A DNA stretch of 64,000 nucleotides. Source: Spongiactinospora rosea (GTDB lineage Bacteria; Actinomycetota; Actinomycetes; Streptosporangiales; Streptosporangiaceae). Shown piece after piece: positions 25,213-33,051 of this stretch. The notes under the pieces are model-generated. The model ran no database searches. It was not told the DNA's origin and worked only from the letters and a program-made list of their open reading frames with translations. Position 1 is the first letter of the stretch. Each line of letters starts with the position of its first letter. The position numbers and the translations under genes are program-made. Where the stretch lies: assembly GCF_003315795.1 (NCBI RefSeq), contig NZ_QMEY01000007.1, positions 297,777 to 361,776 of the forward strand. The letters run 5' to 3'.

Positions 25213-26430
25213 ATGCCCGAGGCAGTAATCGTCGCCACCGCACGCTCGCCCATCGGCCGCGCCTTCAAGGGCTCGCTCACCGGCATCCGCCCCGACGACC
25301 TCGCCGCGCAGATGATCACCGCCGCCCTGGCCAAGGTCCCCGAGCTGGACCCGGCCCAGATCGACGACCTGATGCTCGGCTGCGGGCTGCCGGGAGGCGA
25401 GCAAGGGTTCAACATGGGCCGGGTGGTGAGCACCCTGCTGGGCCTGGACGGCGTGCCCGGCACCACCATCACCCGCTACTGCGCCTCCTCGCTCCAGACC
25501 ACCCGGATGGCCTTCCACGCCATCAAGGCCGGTGAGGGCGACGTGTTCGTCTCGGCGGGCGTGGAGTGCGTGTCCCGGTTCGCCAAGGGCAACTCCGACT
25601 CGCTGCCCGACACCCGCAACCCGGTGTTCGAGGAGGCGGGCGCGCGTACCGCGAAGTACGCGCAGGGCGGGCTGACCTGGTCCGACCCGCGCGAGGACGA
25701 CCAGGTGCCCGACGTCTACATCGCCATGGGCCAGACCGCCGAGAACGTCGCCCAGCTCAAGGGCGTCAGCCGCCAGGAGCAGGACGAGTTCGGCGTCCGC
25801 TCCCAGAACCTCGCCGAGAAGGCGCTGGCGAACGGGTTCTGGGAGAGCGACATCACCCCGGTGACGCTGCCCTCGGGCGAGGTCGTGAGCAAGGACGACG
25901 GCCCGCGGCCCGGCACGACGTACGAGAAGGTGGCCGGGCTCAAGCCATCCTTCCGCCCGGACGGCACGGTGACCGCGGGCAACTGCTGCCCGCTGAACGA
26001 CGGCGCGGCGGCGGTCGTCGTGATGAGCGACACCAAGGCGGCCGAACTGGGCATCACTCCGCTGGCCAGGATCGTCTCCACCGGCCTGACCGGGCTGTCG
26101 CCGGAGATCATGGGCCTCGGCCCGGTCGAGGCCTCCCGCAAGGCGCTGGCCAAGGCCGGGATGGCGATCGGCGACGTCGATCTGGTGGAGATCAACGAGG
26201 CGTTCGCGGCGCAGGTCATCCCCTCCTACCGGGAGCTGGGCATCGACCTCGACCGGCTCAACGTCAACGGCGGGGCCATCGCGGTGGGCCACCCGTTCGG
26301 CATGACCGGGGCCCGGATCACCTCCACCCTGCTCAACGGCCTGCGCTTCCACGACAAGACGATCGGTCTGGAGACCATGTGCGTGGGCGGCGGCCAGGGC
26401 ATGGCGATGCTGCTGGAGCGGCTGTCGTAG
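25213..26430 (+). CDS. Acetyl-CoA C-acyltransferase (thiolase)
   Basis: A thiolase of the fatty acid beta-oxidation type: it cleaves 3-oxoacyl-CoA with CoA, or runs in reverse. The nucleophile is Cys90 in TRYCASSLQTTRM. The other active-site elements are His360 in GHPFGMTGAR and Cys390 in TMCVGGGQGMA. Length 405 matches FadA-type proteins. AGGAG precedes the ATG at 25213. The TAATCT at 25172 may be its -10 box. No beta-oxidation partner (FadB-like) follows, so it is probably a stand-alone degradative thiolase. The polysaccharide lyase gene begins 16 bp downstream, an odd pairing. Confidence 0.95.
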   Translation: MPEAVIVATARSPIGRAFKGSLTGIRPDDLAAQMITAALAKVPELDPAQIDDLMLGCGLPGGEQGFNMGRVVSTLLGLDGVPGTTITRYCASSLQTTRMAFHAIKAGEGDVFVSAGVECVSRFAKGNSDSLPDTRNPVFEEAGARTAKYAQGGLTWSDPREDDQVPDVYIAMGQTAENVAQLKGVSRQEQDEFGVRSQNLAEKALANGFWESDITPVTLPSGEVVSKDDGPRPGTTYEKVAGLKPSFRPDGTVTAGNCCPLNDGAAAVVVMSDTKAAELGITPLARIVSTGLTGLSPEIMGLGPVEASRKALAKAGMAIGDVDLVEINEAFAAQVIPSYRELGIDLDRLNVNGGAIAVGHPFGMTGARITSTLLNGLRFHDKTIGLETMCVGGGQGMAMLLERLS

Positions 26431-26445
26431 TGGGATGATCCTGGG

Positions 26446-28695
26446 GTGCGCGGCCATCCCAGGCGGGTGTTGCTCCGGTTCGGCGCGCTCGGCGCGGCCG
26501 GGGCGCTGGGGGCGCTGTTCCCCGCGCCGCCCGCGCACGCCCCGGACACCTCCTTCGTCGCGCTGCGCCGCCGCTGGCTCGCGGTGACGGCGGCGACGCC
26601 GTTCGACCCGGCGGCCGAGCCGTACCGGACCGGGCTGGCCCGGCTCGGCGCGCAGGCCGCCGGATACCGCGACACGATGGCCCCCGCCGACGGGTGGCTC
26701 TGGCCCGACCAGGCGTTCCCGTCGTTCGTCGCGACACCGGCCCGGCTACGGGCGATGGCCCGCGCCCACGTACTGCCGGGCACCGGGCTGACCGGTGACG
26801 CCGCGCTGGCCACGGCGGTCGCCACCGGGATCGACCACTACCGCGCCCGGGTCTACTCCGCCGACGCCGAGCAGGTCGGCAACTGGTGGCACTGGCGGAT
26901 CGGCGTGCCCCGGGCGCTGCTGGACGCGGCCCTGCTGATCGGCCCGCACCTGACCGCGCGGCAGCGGGCCGGGCTGCGCGATGCGGTGGATCGGTTCGTC
27001 CCGGAAAGCGTGCTCGGTTCCTACACCGGCACCAGCACCGCGGCCAACCGGGTCGATCTGTGCACGGTGATGCTGCTGCGCGCGATGCTGGACGACGACC
27101 ACGGCAGGGCGGCGCTGGCCGCCGCCGCGCTGGCCCCCGTGTTCCCGCTGGTTTCTGCGGGCGACGGGTTCTACCGCGACGGCTCGTTCATCCAGCACAC
27201 CACGATCCCCTACCAGGGCGCGTACGGCGTGACGCTGCTGACCGGGCTGGCGACGCTGTTCGCGGTGCTGCGCGGCTCGCCGTGGCCGGTCGCCGACCAG
27301 CGGGTGTTCGACGCGGTGGAGCGGTCGTTCGCACCGTTCGTCCACGACGGTTTCGTGATGGACCTGGTGCGCGGCCGGTCGATCGCCAGGCAGGCGTTCG
27401 GCGACCACCGCAGGGGCCGGGAGCTCGCCGCGGCGATCCTGCAGCTCGCCGAGTCGGCGTCGGCGACGACGCGTTCGCGCTGGCGGGCGATGGTCAAGGG
27501 CTGGGCCGTACGCGACACCGCACAACCCATGCTGCCCGCCGCCGAGCGCAGTGACCTGGCCTTTCACGCCCGGCTCGCGGCGATCCTGGACGACGAGGCG
27601 ATCCCGGCCGCCGCCGAGCCCACCGGGCACCGGCTGATGACGATGAGCGCGCGTGCCGTGCACCGGCGTCCGGGGTGGTGCGCGGCGCTCAGCATGGCCT
27701 CCCACCGGGTCGGCCACTACGAATACGGCAACGGCGAGAACCTCCGCGGCTGGCACACCGGCTCGGGGATGCTCTACTGGTGGGCCGAGGGCCACGGCGA
27801 CCACTACTCCGACGCCTTCTGGGCCACCGCCGACCCCTACCGCCTGCCCGGCACGACGGTGTCCACGCTGCGGCTGCCCGACGGCGCGGGCGGTTCGTGG
27901 GGCGACACCTGCCCGCCGGGCCGCTGGGTCGGCGGCGCCACCGACGGCGAGTACGCGACCGCCGGCCAGCACCTCAACGGGCTGGAGAGCACTCTTGAGG
28001 CGTTCAAGACGTGGGTGTTCCTGGACGACGCGGTCATCTGCCTGGGCGCGGGCATCACCGCGGGCGACGGTGTGCCGGTGGAGACGATCGTGGACAACCG
28101 CCGGACCACCGCGCCGCTGACGGTCGAGCGCGGCTGGGCGCACCTGGCCGGGCACGGCGGTTATGTGCTGCCGGGCGGTCCCGCGCTGCGCACGCTGCGT
28201 GCCGCCCGTACCGCCGGGACGGTGACCAGGGATTACGTGACGCTGTGGCTGGACCACGGCGCCGATCCGCAGGGCGCGGGTTACGTCTACCTGCTGATGC
28301 CGGGCGCGACGCGGGCCGCGACCCGGGCCCGCGCGGCCGACCCCGGCTGGATGCGAGTGCTGGCCAACACCGCCGGGCGGCAGGGCGTGCGGGTGCCCGC
28401 GCTGGGATTGACCGCGGTGAACTTCTGGCAGGAGGGCACGGCGGGCCCGCTGGGCGCGTCCGCGCCGTGCGCCGTACTGGTCCGCGAGCGCGGCGACGGC
28501 ACGGCCACCGTGACGGTGGCCGATCCGCGCCGCGCGCTCGACGGGCTGACGGTGACCTGGGACCGGCCGGTACGGCGAGTGCTGCGCGGCCACCGGCTGC
28601 TCGCGGATGCCGGGACCGGCGCGCGGCTCACCCTCACGTTCGGCGGGATGGCCGACGACGAAGGGGCCTCGCACACGGTCACCGTCCGGCTGTGA
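26446..28695 (+). CDS. Polysaccharide lyase family 8 (hyaluronate/chondroitin/xanthan lyase type)
   Basis: This secreted enzyme cleaves acidic polysaccharides by beta-elimination. The N-terminus has a twin-arginine-like signal (HPRRVLLRFGALGAAGALGA) ending near PPAHA. The alpha-toroid domain holds the catalytic residues: Asn201 in GTSTAANRVDL, His251 and Tyr256 in FIQHTTIPYQGAYG. The second half is the beta-sandwich domain (RVGHYEYGNGENLRGWHTGS; then MLYWWAEGHGDHYSD). Length 749 is usual for PL8. The exact substrate (hyaluronan, chondroitin, xanthan or other) cannot be told by eye. The GTG start is 16 bp after the thiolase stop. Confidence 0.92.
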   Translation: MRGHPRRVLLRFGALGAAGALGALFPAPPAHAPDTSFVALRRRWLAVTAATPFDPAAEPYRTGLARLGAQAAGYRDTMAPADGWLWPDQAFPSFVATPARLRAMARAHVLPGTGLTGDAALATAVATGIDHYRARVYSADAEQVGNWWHWRIGVPRALLDAALLIGPHLTARQRAGLRDAVDRFVPESVLGSYTGTSTAANRVDLCTVMLLRAMLDDDHGRAALAAAALAPVFPLVSAGDGFYRDGSFIQHTTIPYQGAYGVTLLTGLATLFAVLRGSPWPVADQRVFDAVERSFAPFVHDGFVMDLVRGRSIARQAFGDHRRGRELAAAILQLAESASATTRSRWRAMVKGWAVRDTAQPMLPAAERSDLAFHARLAAILDDEAIPAAAEPTGHRLMTMSARAVHRRPGWCAALSMASHRVGHYEYGNGENLRGWHTGSGMLYWWAEGHGDHYSDAFWATADPYRLPGTTVSTLRLPDGAGGSWGDTCPPGRWVGGATDGEYATAGQHLNGLESTLEAFKTWVFLDDAVICLGAGITAGDGVPVETIVDNRRTTAPLTVERGWAHLAGHGGYVLPGGPALRTLRAARTAGTVTRDYVTLWLDHGADPQGAGYVYLLMPGATRAATRARAADPGWMRVLANTAGRQGVRVPALGLTAVNFWQEGTAGPLGASAPCAVLVRERGDGTATVTVADPRRALDGLTVTWDRPVRRVLRGHRLLADAGTGARLTLTFGGMADDEGASHTVTVRL

Positions 28696-28697
28696 CG

Positions 28698-29108
28698 TCA
28701 GCCGTGGACGTCGGGGCCGGCCTTGACCGGCTCGATGCGGATGAGCAGCCGGCGGTCCCGCACCATCGCGGCGCGGTAGTCGTCCCAGTCGGGATGCTCG
28801 CCGGATATCCGCCGGTAGTAGGCGACCAGCTCGTCCATCGCCTCGGGCAGCGGCAGGAGGTCCGCGGTGCCCTCGACCTGGATCCACTCGCCGAAGAACG
28901 CGTCGGTGAACACGCAGAGCACGGCGTTGGGGTCACGGCGCAGGTTGCGTACCTTGACCGCGGTCTCCCTGCTGCTGATGACGAGCCGTCCTTCGTCGTC
29001 CACGCCCACGGTGACCGGCGACATCTGTGGCCGCCCGTCCGCGTGCCTGGTCAGCAGGACCGCTCTGTTGTTGTCGCGCACGAACGCGCGTGCGCTGTCG
29101 AGATCCAT
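28698..29108 (-). CDS. PPOX-class F420-dependent oxidoreductase
   Basis: The split-barrel flavin/F420 fold is visible: DNNRAVLLTRHADGRPQMSP, then VGVDDEGRLVISSRETAVKV, RNLRRDPNAVLCVFTD and IQVEGTADLLPL. This matches the TIGR03618-like F420-dependent PPOX-class enzymes of actinobacteria. Length 136 is right. The ATG at 29108 is chosen since this is where family similarity begins; the open frame extends to 29183. The physiological substrate is unknown. It is convergent with the lyase gene, 2 bp between stops. Confidence 0.87.
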   Translation of the reverse strand: MDLDSARAFVRDNNRAVLLTRHADGRPQMSPVTVGVDDEGRLVISSRETAVKVRNLRRDPNAVLCVFTDAFFGEWIQVEGTADLLPLPEAMDELVAYYRRISGEHPDWDDYRAAMVRDRRLLIRIEPVKAGPDVHG

Positions 29109-29192
29109 GGCCCCATCATGGCGCAACGCGGGCGCCGGGGGCCGCTCGAAACGACGCCCGCGCCGAACGCGGGGCGCGGGCATCGAGGACGA

Positions 29193-29417
29193 CTACATGC
29201 GGTGACGGCGGTGCCGCTCGTGCTCGCGCACGATCGCGGCGGCATAGCCGTGGGACAGCCCGTGCTCGTCGGCGAGCCAGTTCGCGCGCTCCTCGCAGCG
29301 CAGGAAAGCCGGGCCGTTGTCGATGGCTTGGAACCACTCTGGGAGTTCGCGCCCGGTGATCGTAGCGACCCTGGCGATCAGCTTGTTCTGCATCTCCGGT
29401 GAGTGGTTCAGCGACAT
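29193..29417 (-). CDS. DUF4287-like small protein
   Basis: This 74-residue protein carries ATITGRELPEWFQAIDN and ADEHGLSHGYAAAIVREHE, the two-helix pattern with a GLSHGYA turn seen in DUF4287 proteins, whose role is unknown. The start ATG 29417 has GGAGG 5 bp upstream, so I reject the longer frame to 29489. No signal or membrane segment. It follows the terminator after the Bax-inhibitor gene, so it has its own promoter in 29418-29548. Confidence 0.75.
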   Translation of the reverse strand: MSLNHSPEMQNKLIARVATITGRELPEWFQAIDNGPAFLRCEERANWLADEHGLSHGYAAAIVREHERHRRHRM

Positions 29418-29550
29418 GGGCACCTCCACGGATGAGCTCCTTTGCTCGACCCTGCAACATGGGCGGCCAAATGGCAAGACCGGAGTCACATCTCTTCGCC
29501 GAACAACCGTAGATCATTTCGTTCTACCGACGAACCACCACAAAACGGAA

Positions 29551-29570
29551 GACCCCGCCGAAGCGGGGTC
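29551..29570 (-). terminator. Rho-independent-type terminator after the Bax-inhibitor-1 gene
   Basis: A perfect GACCCCGC-loop-GCGGGGTC stem with a TTCG tetraloop on the minus strand is followed by TTCCGTTTTG. It lies 92 bp beyond the stop of the gene at 29662 and separates it from the next minus-strand gene. Confidence 0.7.
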
Positions 29571-29661
29571 ATTCCTCCGCAATCCCCGGTCCCGGCGGCC
29601 CTTCGGCGCGCCGGGCCGGTGATCACTCGCTGCCGGCGGCCGTCAGCCGCCGCCAGTCGCG

Positions 29662-30444
29662 TCAGTCGCTGGAGGTGAAGTAGCTGACGAAGCGGAGCAC
29701 CTCCAGGTAGATCCACACCAGGCTCAGGGTGAGCCCGAACGCGGCCTGCCAGGCGAACTTCTCCGGGGCGCCCATCCGGATCGCCTGCTCGATCGAGTCG
29801 AAGTCGAGCAGCAGGAAGAAGCAGCCGAGCAGGATCATCGCGATGCTGAAGACCCAGCCGAGCGGGCTGTCGGTGCGGATGCCGATGCCGCCGTCGTTGA
29901 AGAAGCCCACGACCAGGTTGACCAGCATCAGGGCCAGCGCGGCGATGGCCGCGGCGCTGACGAACCGGACCAGCTTGGGGGTGACCCGGATGATCTTGAG
30001 TGAGTGGACCGCGAGCACCGCGCCGAACGCGAAGGCCGTGCCGAGCACCGCCTGCAGCACGATGCCGTTGTAGAACATTTCGTACTGGTGGCTCAGCGCG
30101 CCCACGAAGACGCCGTAGAAGACGGCGTAACCGAGGATCAGCGCCGGGTTGGTGCTCTGCTTGAACGACGCGATCAGCGCGAGCACCACGCCGACCAGCG
30201 CACAGGCGACCGCGATGCCCAGCGGCACGTTGAGCACCCAGGCCGCGGCACCCGTCACGACGAGCGTGCCGAGGGTCATGAACCCGCGCACCACGACGTC
30301 GTCGATCGTCATCGGGCGCTGCGCCGGCGGAGCGTACGCCGGGGCGTCGTACATGCCCTGGAGTTGTTCGGGGCTCGGGGTGGGGCCGCCCCACGCCTGC
30401 CCGCCCTTCCGTTGCCGACTGAAGATCGGGTTCTTGCTCTCCAT
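29662..30444 (-). CDS. Bax inhibitor-1/YccA family membrane protein
   Basis: A seven-helix membrane protein of the TMBIM/BI-1 group, thought to influence calcium or pH leak. An N-terminal cytosolic tail of about 55 residues precedes the helices (for example FMTLGTLVVTGAAAWVLNV; LGTAFAFGAVLAVHSLKIIR; FSIAMILLGCFFLLLDFDSI). The DFDSIEQAIRMGAPEKFAW motif near the C-terminus is typical of actinobacterial members and holds the family acidic residues. The start ATG 30444 has GGAGGAAGCG just upstream; the open frame runs to 30492. Downstream is a terminator, so it is probably monocistronic. Confidence 0.9.
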   Translation of the reverse strand: MESKNPIFSRQRKGGQAWGGPTPSPEQLQGMYDAPAYAPPAQRPMTIDDVVVRGFMTLGTLVVTGAAAWVLNVPLGIAVACALVGVVLALIASFKQSTNPALILGYAVFYGVFVGALSHQYEMFYNGIVLQAVLGTAFAFGAVLAVHSLKIIRVTPKLVRFVSAAAIAALALMLVNLVVGFFNDGGIGIRTDSPLGWVFSIAMILLGCFFLLLDFDSIEQAIRMGAPEKFAWQAAFGLTLSLVWIYLEVLRFVSYFTSSD

Positions 30445-30788
30445 CGCTTCCTCCACGCTGCGGCCGGCTACGCGATCAGGGTAGTAGATCACGCATCACA
30501 GAGCCCTATCGAGCGATTTGTGTCTTCACTTTTGGACCTGGTGGAACCCCCCGCGGACGTCGGACGCCGCGACGCGGTCCCCGGCACGGCGGGCCGGGGC
30601 GCTCTGGTCAACGTTCCGCGGGGGCCGGTGGTTCCCGGCCCGAGCGGGAAGTTTCCAAGCAGCCGGGCGGTGTGCCCCATGACTCCGGCTTCGCCACTTA
30701 CGTCACCGTCGTCACTACGGTCCCTGAGCCGCCCCTTCCAGCGTCGTGTCCGATTACAACGGGGCGAGGTCGGCGCGGAGACGAATTG
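30445..30788. other. Intergenic stretch with no recognised gene
   Basis: It contains the upstream region of the Bax-inhibitor gene on one strand and of a small candidate gene (30789) on the other. Open frames here lack coding character, and no motif stands out. Confidence 0.4.
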
Positions 30789-30977
30789 ATGAAGAAGCCG
30801 CAACGCGACGTCGCGACCGACAGAAAGTCATTCGGTTTACCTGGGCCGATCTATTTCCGCGACGAGGAGCGTACGTTGCGCTACGAGCGGGGGTATCCCG
30901 GAGAGTCCAAAGAGGCCGTCGAAGGTGACCCAACCTCGCGTCTAACTACGAATGCGCACGTGGGCGACGATTCTTAG
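30789..30977 (+). CDS. Small candidate protein with a TTA codon
   Basis: This 62-residue frame starts at ATG 30789 with GGAG 8 bp upstream and ends just before the tRNA gene on the other strand. The protein is hydrophilic (PIYFRDEERTLRYERGYPGE) with no family that I know. Its third-position GC (about two thirds) is lower than in neighbouring genes, so it may be spurious or foreign. Codon 17 is TTA, a rare leucine codon in such genomes, beside a tRNA with anticodon UAA. Confidence 0.35.
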   Translation: MKKPQRDVATDRKSFGLPGPIYFRDEERTLRYERGYPGESKEAVEGDPTSRLTTNAHVGDDS

Positions 30978-30992
30978 ACGCTTCAGCAGAGG

Positions 30993-31065
30993 TGCCCCCG
31001 GCGGGACTCGAACCCGCACTACAACCCTTTTAAGGGGTTTGCCTCTGCCATTGGGCTACGGGGGC
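30993..31065 (-). tRNA. tRNA with anticodon UAA (nominal Leu) but class I shape
   Basis: The minus strand folds as a 73-nt cloverleaf: acceptor GCCCCCG/CGGGGGC with discriminator A, anticodon stem AACCC/GGGTT around loop CTTAAAA (anticodon TAA), and T-arm GCGGG-TTCGAGT-CCCGC. The variable loop is only GTAGT (5 nt), whereas bacterial tRNA-Leu normally has a long variable arm. The D-stem has three solid pairs (GCC/GGC). The genome encodes CCT, not CCA, after the discriminator base. The acceptor stem is like that of actinobacterial tRNA-Glu. The anticodon reads UUA; the charged amino acid is uncertain. Confidence 0.8.
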
Positions 31066-31199
31066 GCCGCAATCATACGTAATGGACCACTCATAAGAGG
31101 AGCACAGTTTCGCATCAGGGGTCACAGGAGATGACGTAACGCCGATTACGGACGAAGTCTAAAGCCACCAGGGGTCAAGAGGAGACCCCTTGGCGGGGT

Positions 31200-31403
31200 T
31201 TAGTGGCAGATGTCCGCGCTGCGGTGTAAGGCGTCGCAGGTCGCGGGCCGATCGGCGCGCATCAGGGCGCACAGTCGGCGCCCCCGGTGCGGAATGCGGC
31301 GCGGGCCGCGGTCACGGGCATGAATGGTGACCGGTTGAGGCGGCCCGTAAAGGGTGACTCGAACGCCGCAGCGGGCGTACTGAGAGTGTCCGACCTTGGA
31401 CAT
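31200..31403 (-). CDS. Small Cys/His-containing protein, unknown function
   Basis: The 67-residue frame starts at ATG 31403 with GAGGAAAG about 6 bp upstream. It is basic and has four cysteines (SQYARCG, RRLCALM, PATCDAL and a terminal ICH), a spacing that could bind a metal, but no known family is recognised. Third codon positions are mostly G/C, supporting translation. A TTA codon occurs near the end (DALHRS segment). It lies directly upstream, on the same strand, of the UAA tRNA. The rest of 31404-31611 shows only the presumed promoter. Confidence 0.5.
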   Translation of the reverse strand: MSKVGHSQYARCGVRVTLYGPPQPVTIHARDRGPRRIPHRGRRLCALMRADRPATCDALHRSADICH

Positions 31404-31611
31404 CCAGAACTTTCCTCGGATACCGGTCAAAGGCCGAACATGCCGACACCCGGCGGCGATGGCAGAGGCAACGAAGGGAAGGGAGAAGGGGCCGGACGCC
31501 GTACGGCAGGGCGCGAGCGCGCTCGTCGGCGACAGCCCCACCATCTTCTCCCCTCACACGCCGCCCACGCCCCGCGGGACGTGGGGCACGGCGTGCGGAA
31601 TAGTATCCCGT

Positions 31612-32940
31612 TCAGCGACGGCGGTCAGCGGCGACCGCGGCGCGGAACTCATCGCGCGGGCGATGGATCTCGCCCAGGGAGATGGTCTCCCGCTTGAAGA
31701 ACAGCGCGAGAGTCCACTCCACGACGACGCGGACCTTCCTGTTCAGGGTTGGTACCCGGGACAAATGATACGTGCGGTGCATGAACCACGCGGGCAGTCC
31801 ACGGAGTTTGATGCCGTAGACGTTGGCCACGCCCTCGTGCAGGCCGAGCCCGGCGACCGAGCCGACGTACTTGTGCCGGTATTCCAGCAGCTCCTCGCCG
31901 CGCAGCCGGCGCACGATGTTGTCGGCCAGGACCTTGGCCTGGCGCACCGCGTGCTGGGCGTTGGGCGCGCAGTACTGCCCGGGGTTGGTCACGTCGGGCA
32001 CGCCCGCGATGTCGCCCGCGGTGAAGGCGTCCGGGTGGCCGGCCACGGTGAGGCGGGTGGTGGCCTTGATCCGGCCGCGTTCGTCCAGCGGCAGGTCGGT
32101 GGCGTTGATGACCGGGCTGGGCTTGACGCCCGCCGTCCAGACCAGGGTCTCGGCCTCGAAGGCGTCGCCGTCGGAGAGCACCACGTGACCGTTCACGCAC
32201 GACTCCAGGCGGGTGCCGAGCCGTACGTCGATGCCCCGCCCGCGCAGCTCGCCGAGCGTCCAGCGGCCCATCTCCGGGCCGACCTCGGGCAGCACCCGCT
32301 CGGTGGCCTCGACGAGCACCCAGCGCAGGTCTTCGGGGGCGATGTTGCGGTAGTAGCGGGTGGAGTCCTTGGCCATGTCCTCCAGCTCGGCCAGCGCCTC
32401 CACACCCGCGAAGCCCGCGCCGACCACGACGAAGGTCAGCGCCCTGCGGCGGACCTCCTCGTCGTCGGTGGACTCGGCCACGTCGAGCTGGCGCAGGACC
32501 CGGTTGCGCAGGCCGATGGCCTCACCGATGGTCTTGAAGCCGATGCCGATGTCGGTCAGGCCGGGGATCGGCAGCGTGCGCGAGATCGAGCCCGCGGCCA
32601 TCACCACGATGTCGTAGCCGATCTCGCGGGCCGAGCCCTCGTTGGGCTCGAACGTCGCGGTGCGGCCGGCGTGGTTCAGCTTGGTGATCCGGCCGTTGAG
32701 GATGCGGACCTTGGGCAGCACCCGGCGCAGCGGGGCCACCACATGGCGCGGGGAGAGGTTGCCGGCCGCGGCCTCGGGCAGGAACGGCTGGTAGGTCATG
32801 TAGGACTGCGGGTCGACCAGCGTGATGCGCACACTGCCGTTCCGCAGAGACCCGCGCAGCTTGCGCTGCAGGCGCAGCGCGGTGTAGAGGCCGACGTAGC
32901 CGCCGCCGATGATCAAGATGTGCTTGGAATCGTGGTTCAC
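31612..32940 (-). CDS. ndh: Type II NADH dehydrogenase (NAD(P)/FAD-dependent oxidoreductase)
   Basis: A membrane-associated, non-proton-pumping NADH:menaquinone oxidoreductase of the respiratory chain. The FAD-binding GGGYVGLYTALRLQ motif is at the N-terminus, the NADH-binding VVVGAGFAGVEALAELEDMA in the middle, and the second FAD motif FTAGDIAGVPDVTNPGQYCA near residue 320. The C-terminal amphipathic part (FMHRTYHLSRVPTLNRKVRV) is the probable membrane anchor. Length 442 is normal. A perfect Rex operator at 32973-32990 shows NADH/NAD+-responsive repression. Confidence 0.92.
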   Translation of the reverse strand: MNHDSKHILIIGGGYVGLYTALRLQRKLRGSLRNGSVRITLVDPQSYMTYQPFLPEAAAGNLSPRHVVAPLRRVLPKVRILNGRITKLNHAGRTATFEPNEGSAREIGYDIVVMAAGSISRTLPIPGLTDIGIGFKTIGEAIGLRNRVLRQLDVAESTDDEEVRRRALTFVVVGAGFAGVEALAELEDMAKDSTRYYRNIAPEDLRWVLVEATERVLPEVGPEMGRWTLGELRGRGIDVRLGTRLESCVNGHVVLSDGDAFEAETLVWTAGVKPSPVINATDLPLDERGRIKATTRLTVAGHPDAFTAGDIAGVPDVTNPGQYCAPNAQHAVRQAKVLADNIVRRLRGEELLEYRHKYVGSVAGLGLHEGVANVYGIKLRGLPAWFMHRTYHLSRVPTLNRKVRVVVEWTLALFFKRETISLGEIHRPRDEFRAAVAADRRR

Positions 32941-32972
32941 CTTGGGTGCCCACCTCTCGCACTGGCCCTACC

Positions 32973-32990
32973 TTGTGAATACATTCACAA
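32973..32990 (-). promoter_or_regulatory. Rex operator upstream of ndh
   Basis: TTGTGAATACATTCACAA is an 18-bp palindrome exactly matching the TTGTGAAnnnnTTCACAA Rex consensus. It lies 33-50 bp before the ndh start. Known Rex regulons in actinobacteria include ndh, so the assignment is well supported; the rex gene itself is not in the window. Confidence 0.9.
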
Positions 32991-33051
32991 GCTTACGCCC
33001 GACTCGTCCACCGATGCCAACCGGGGGGTTGCGACGTTCGTCACTCTGGCG

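Noticed and set aside
23538..25472. 644-codon minus-strand frame opposite the SGNH hydrolase end and the lipoprotein
   Set aside because: Shadow of real genes on the plus strand; no family similarity.
26446..28695. Reading the polysaccharide lyase as part of the sulfated glycan locus
   Set aside because: It is 20 kb away, coupled to a thiolase, and PL8 enzymes are common secreted scavenging enzymes; no link can be shown.
30746..30928. Alternative 60-codon plus-strand frame overlapping the small gene at 30789
   Set aside because: Arg-rich with no ribosome site; the other frame has a better start.
30993..31065. tRNA-Lys(UUU) on the plus strand (CCCTTTTAAGGG)
   Set aside because: Only the minus strand folds as a tRNA with a correct T-loop TTCGAGT; the plus-strand reading is the complement.
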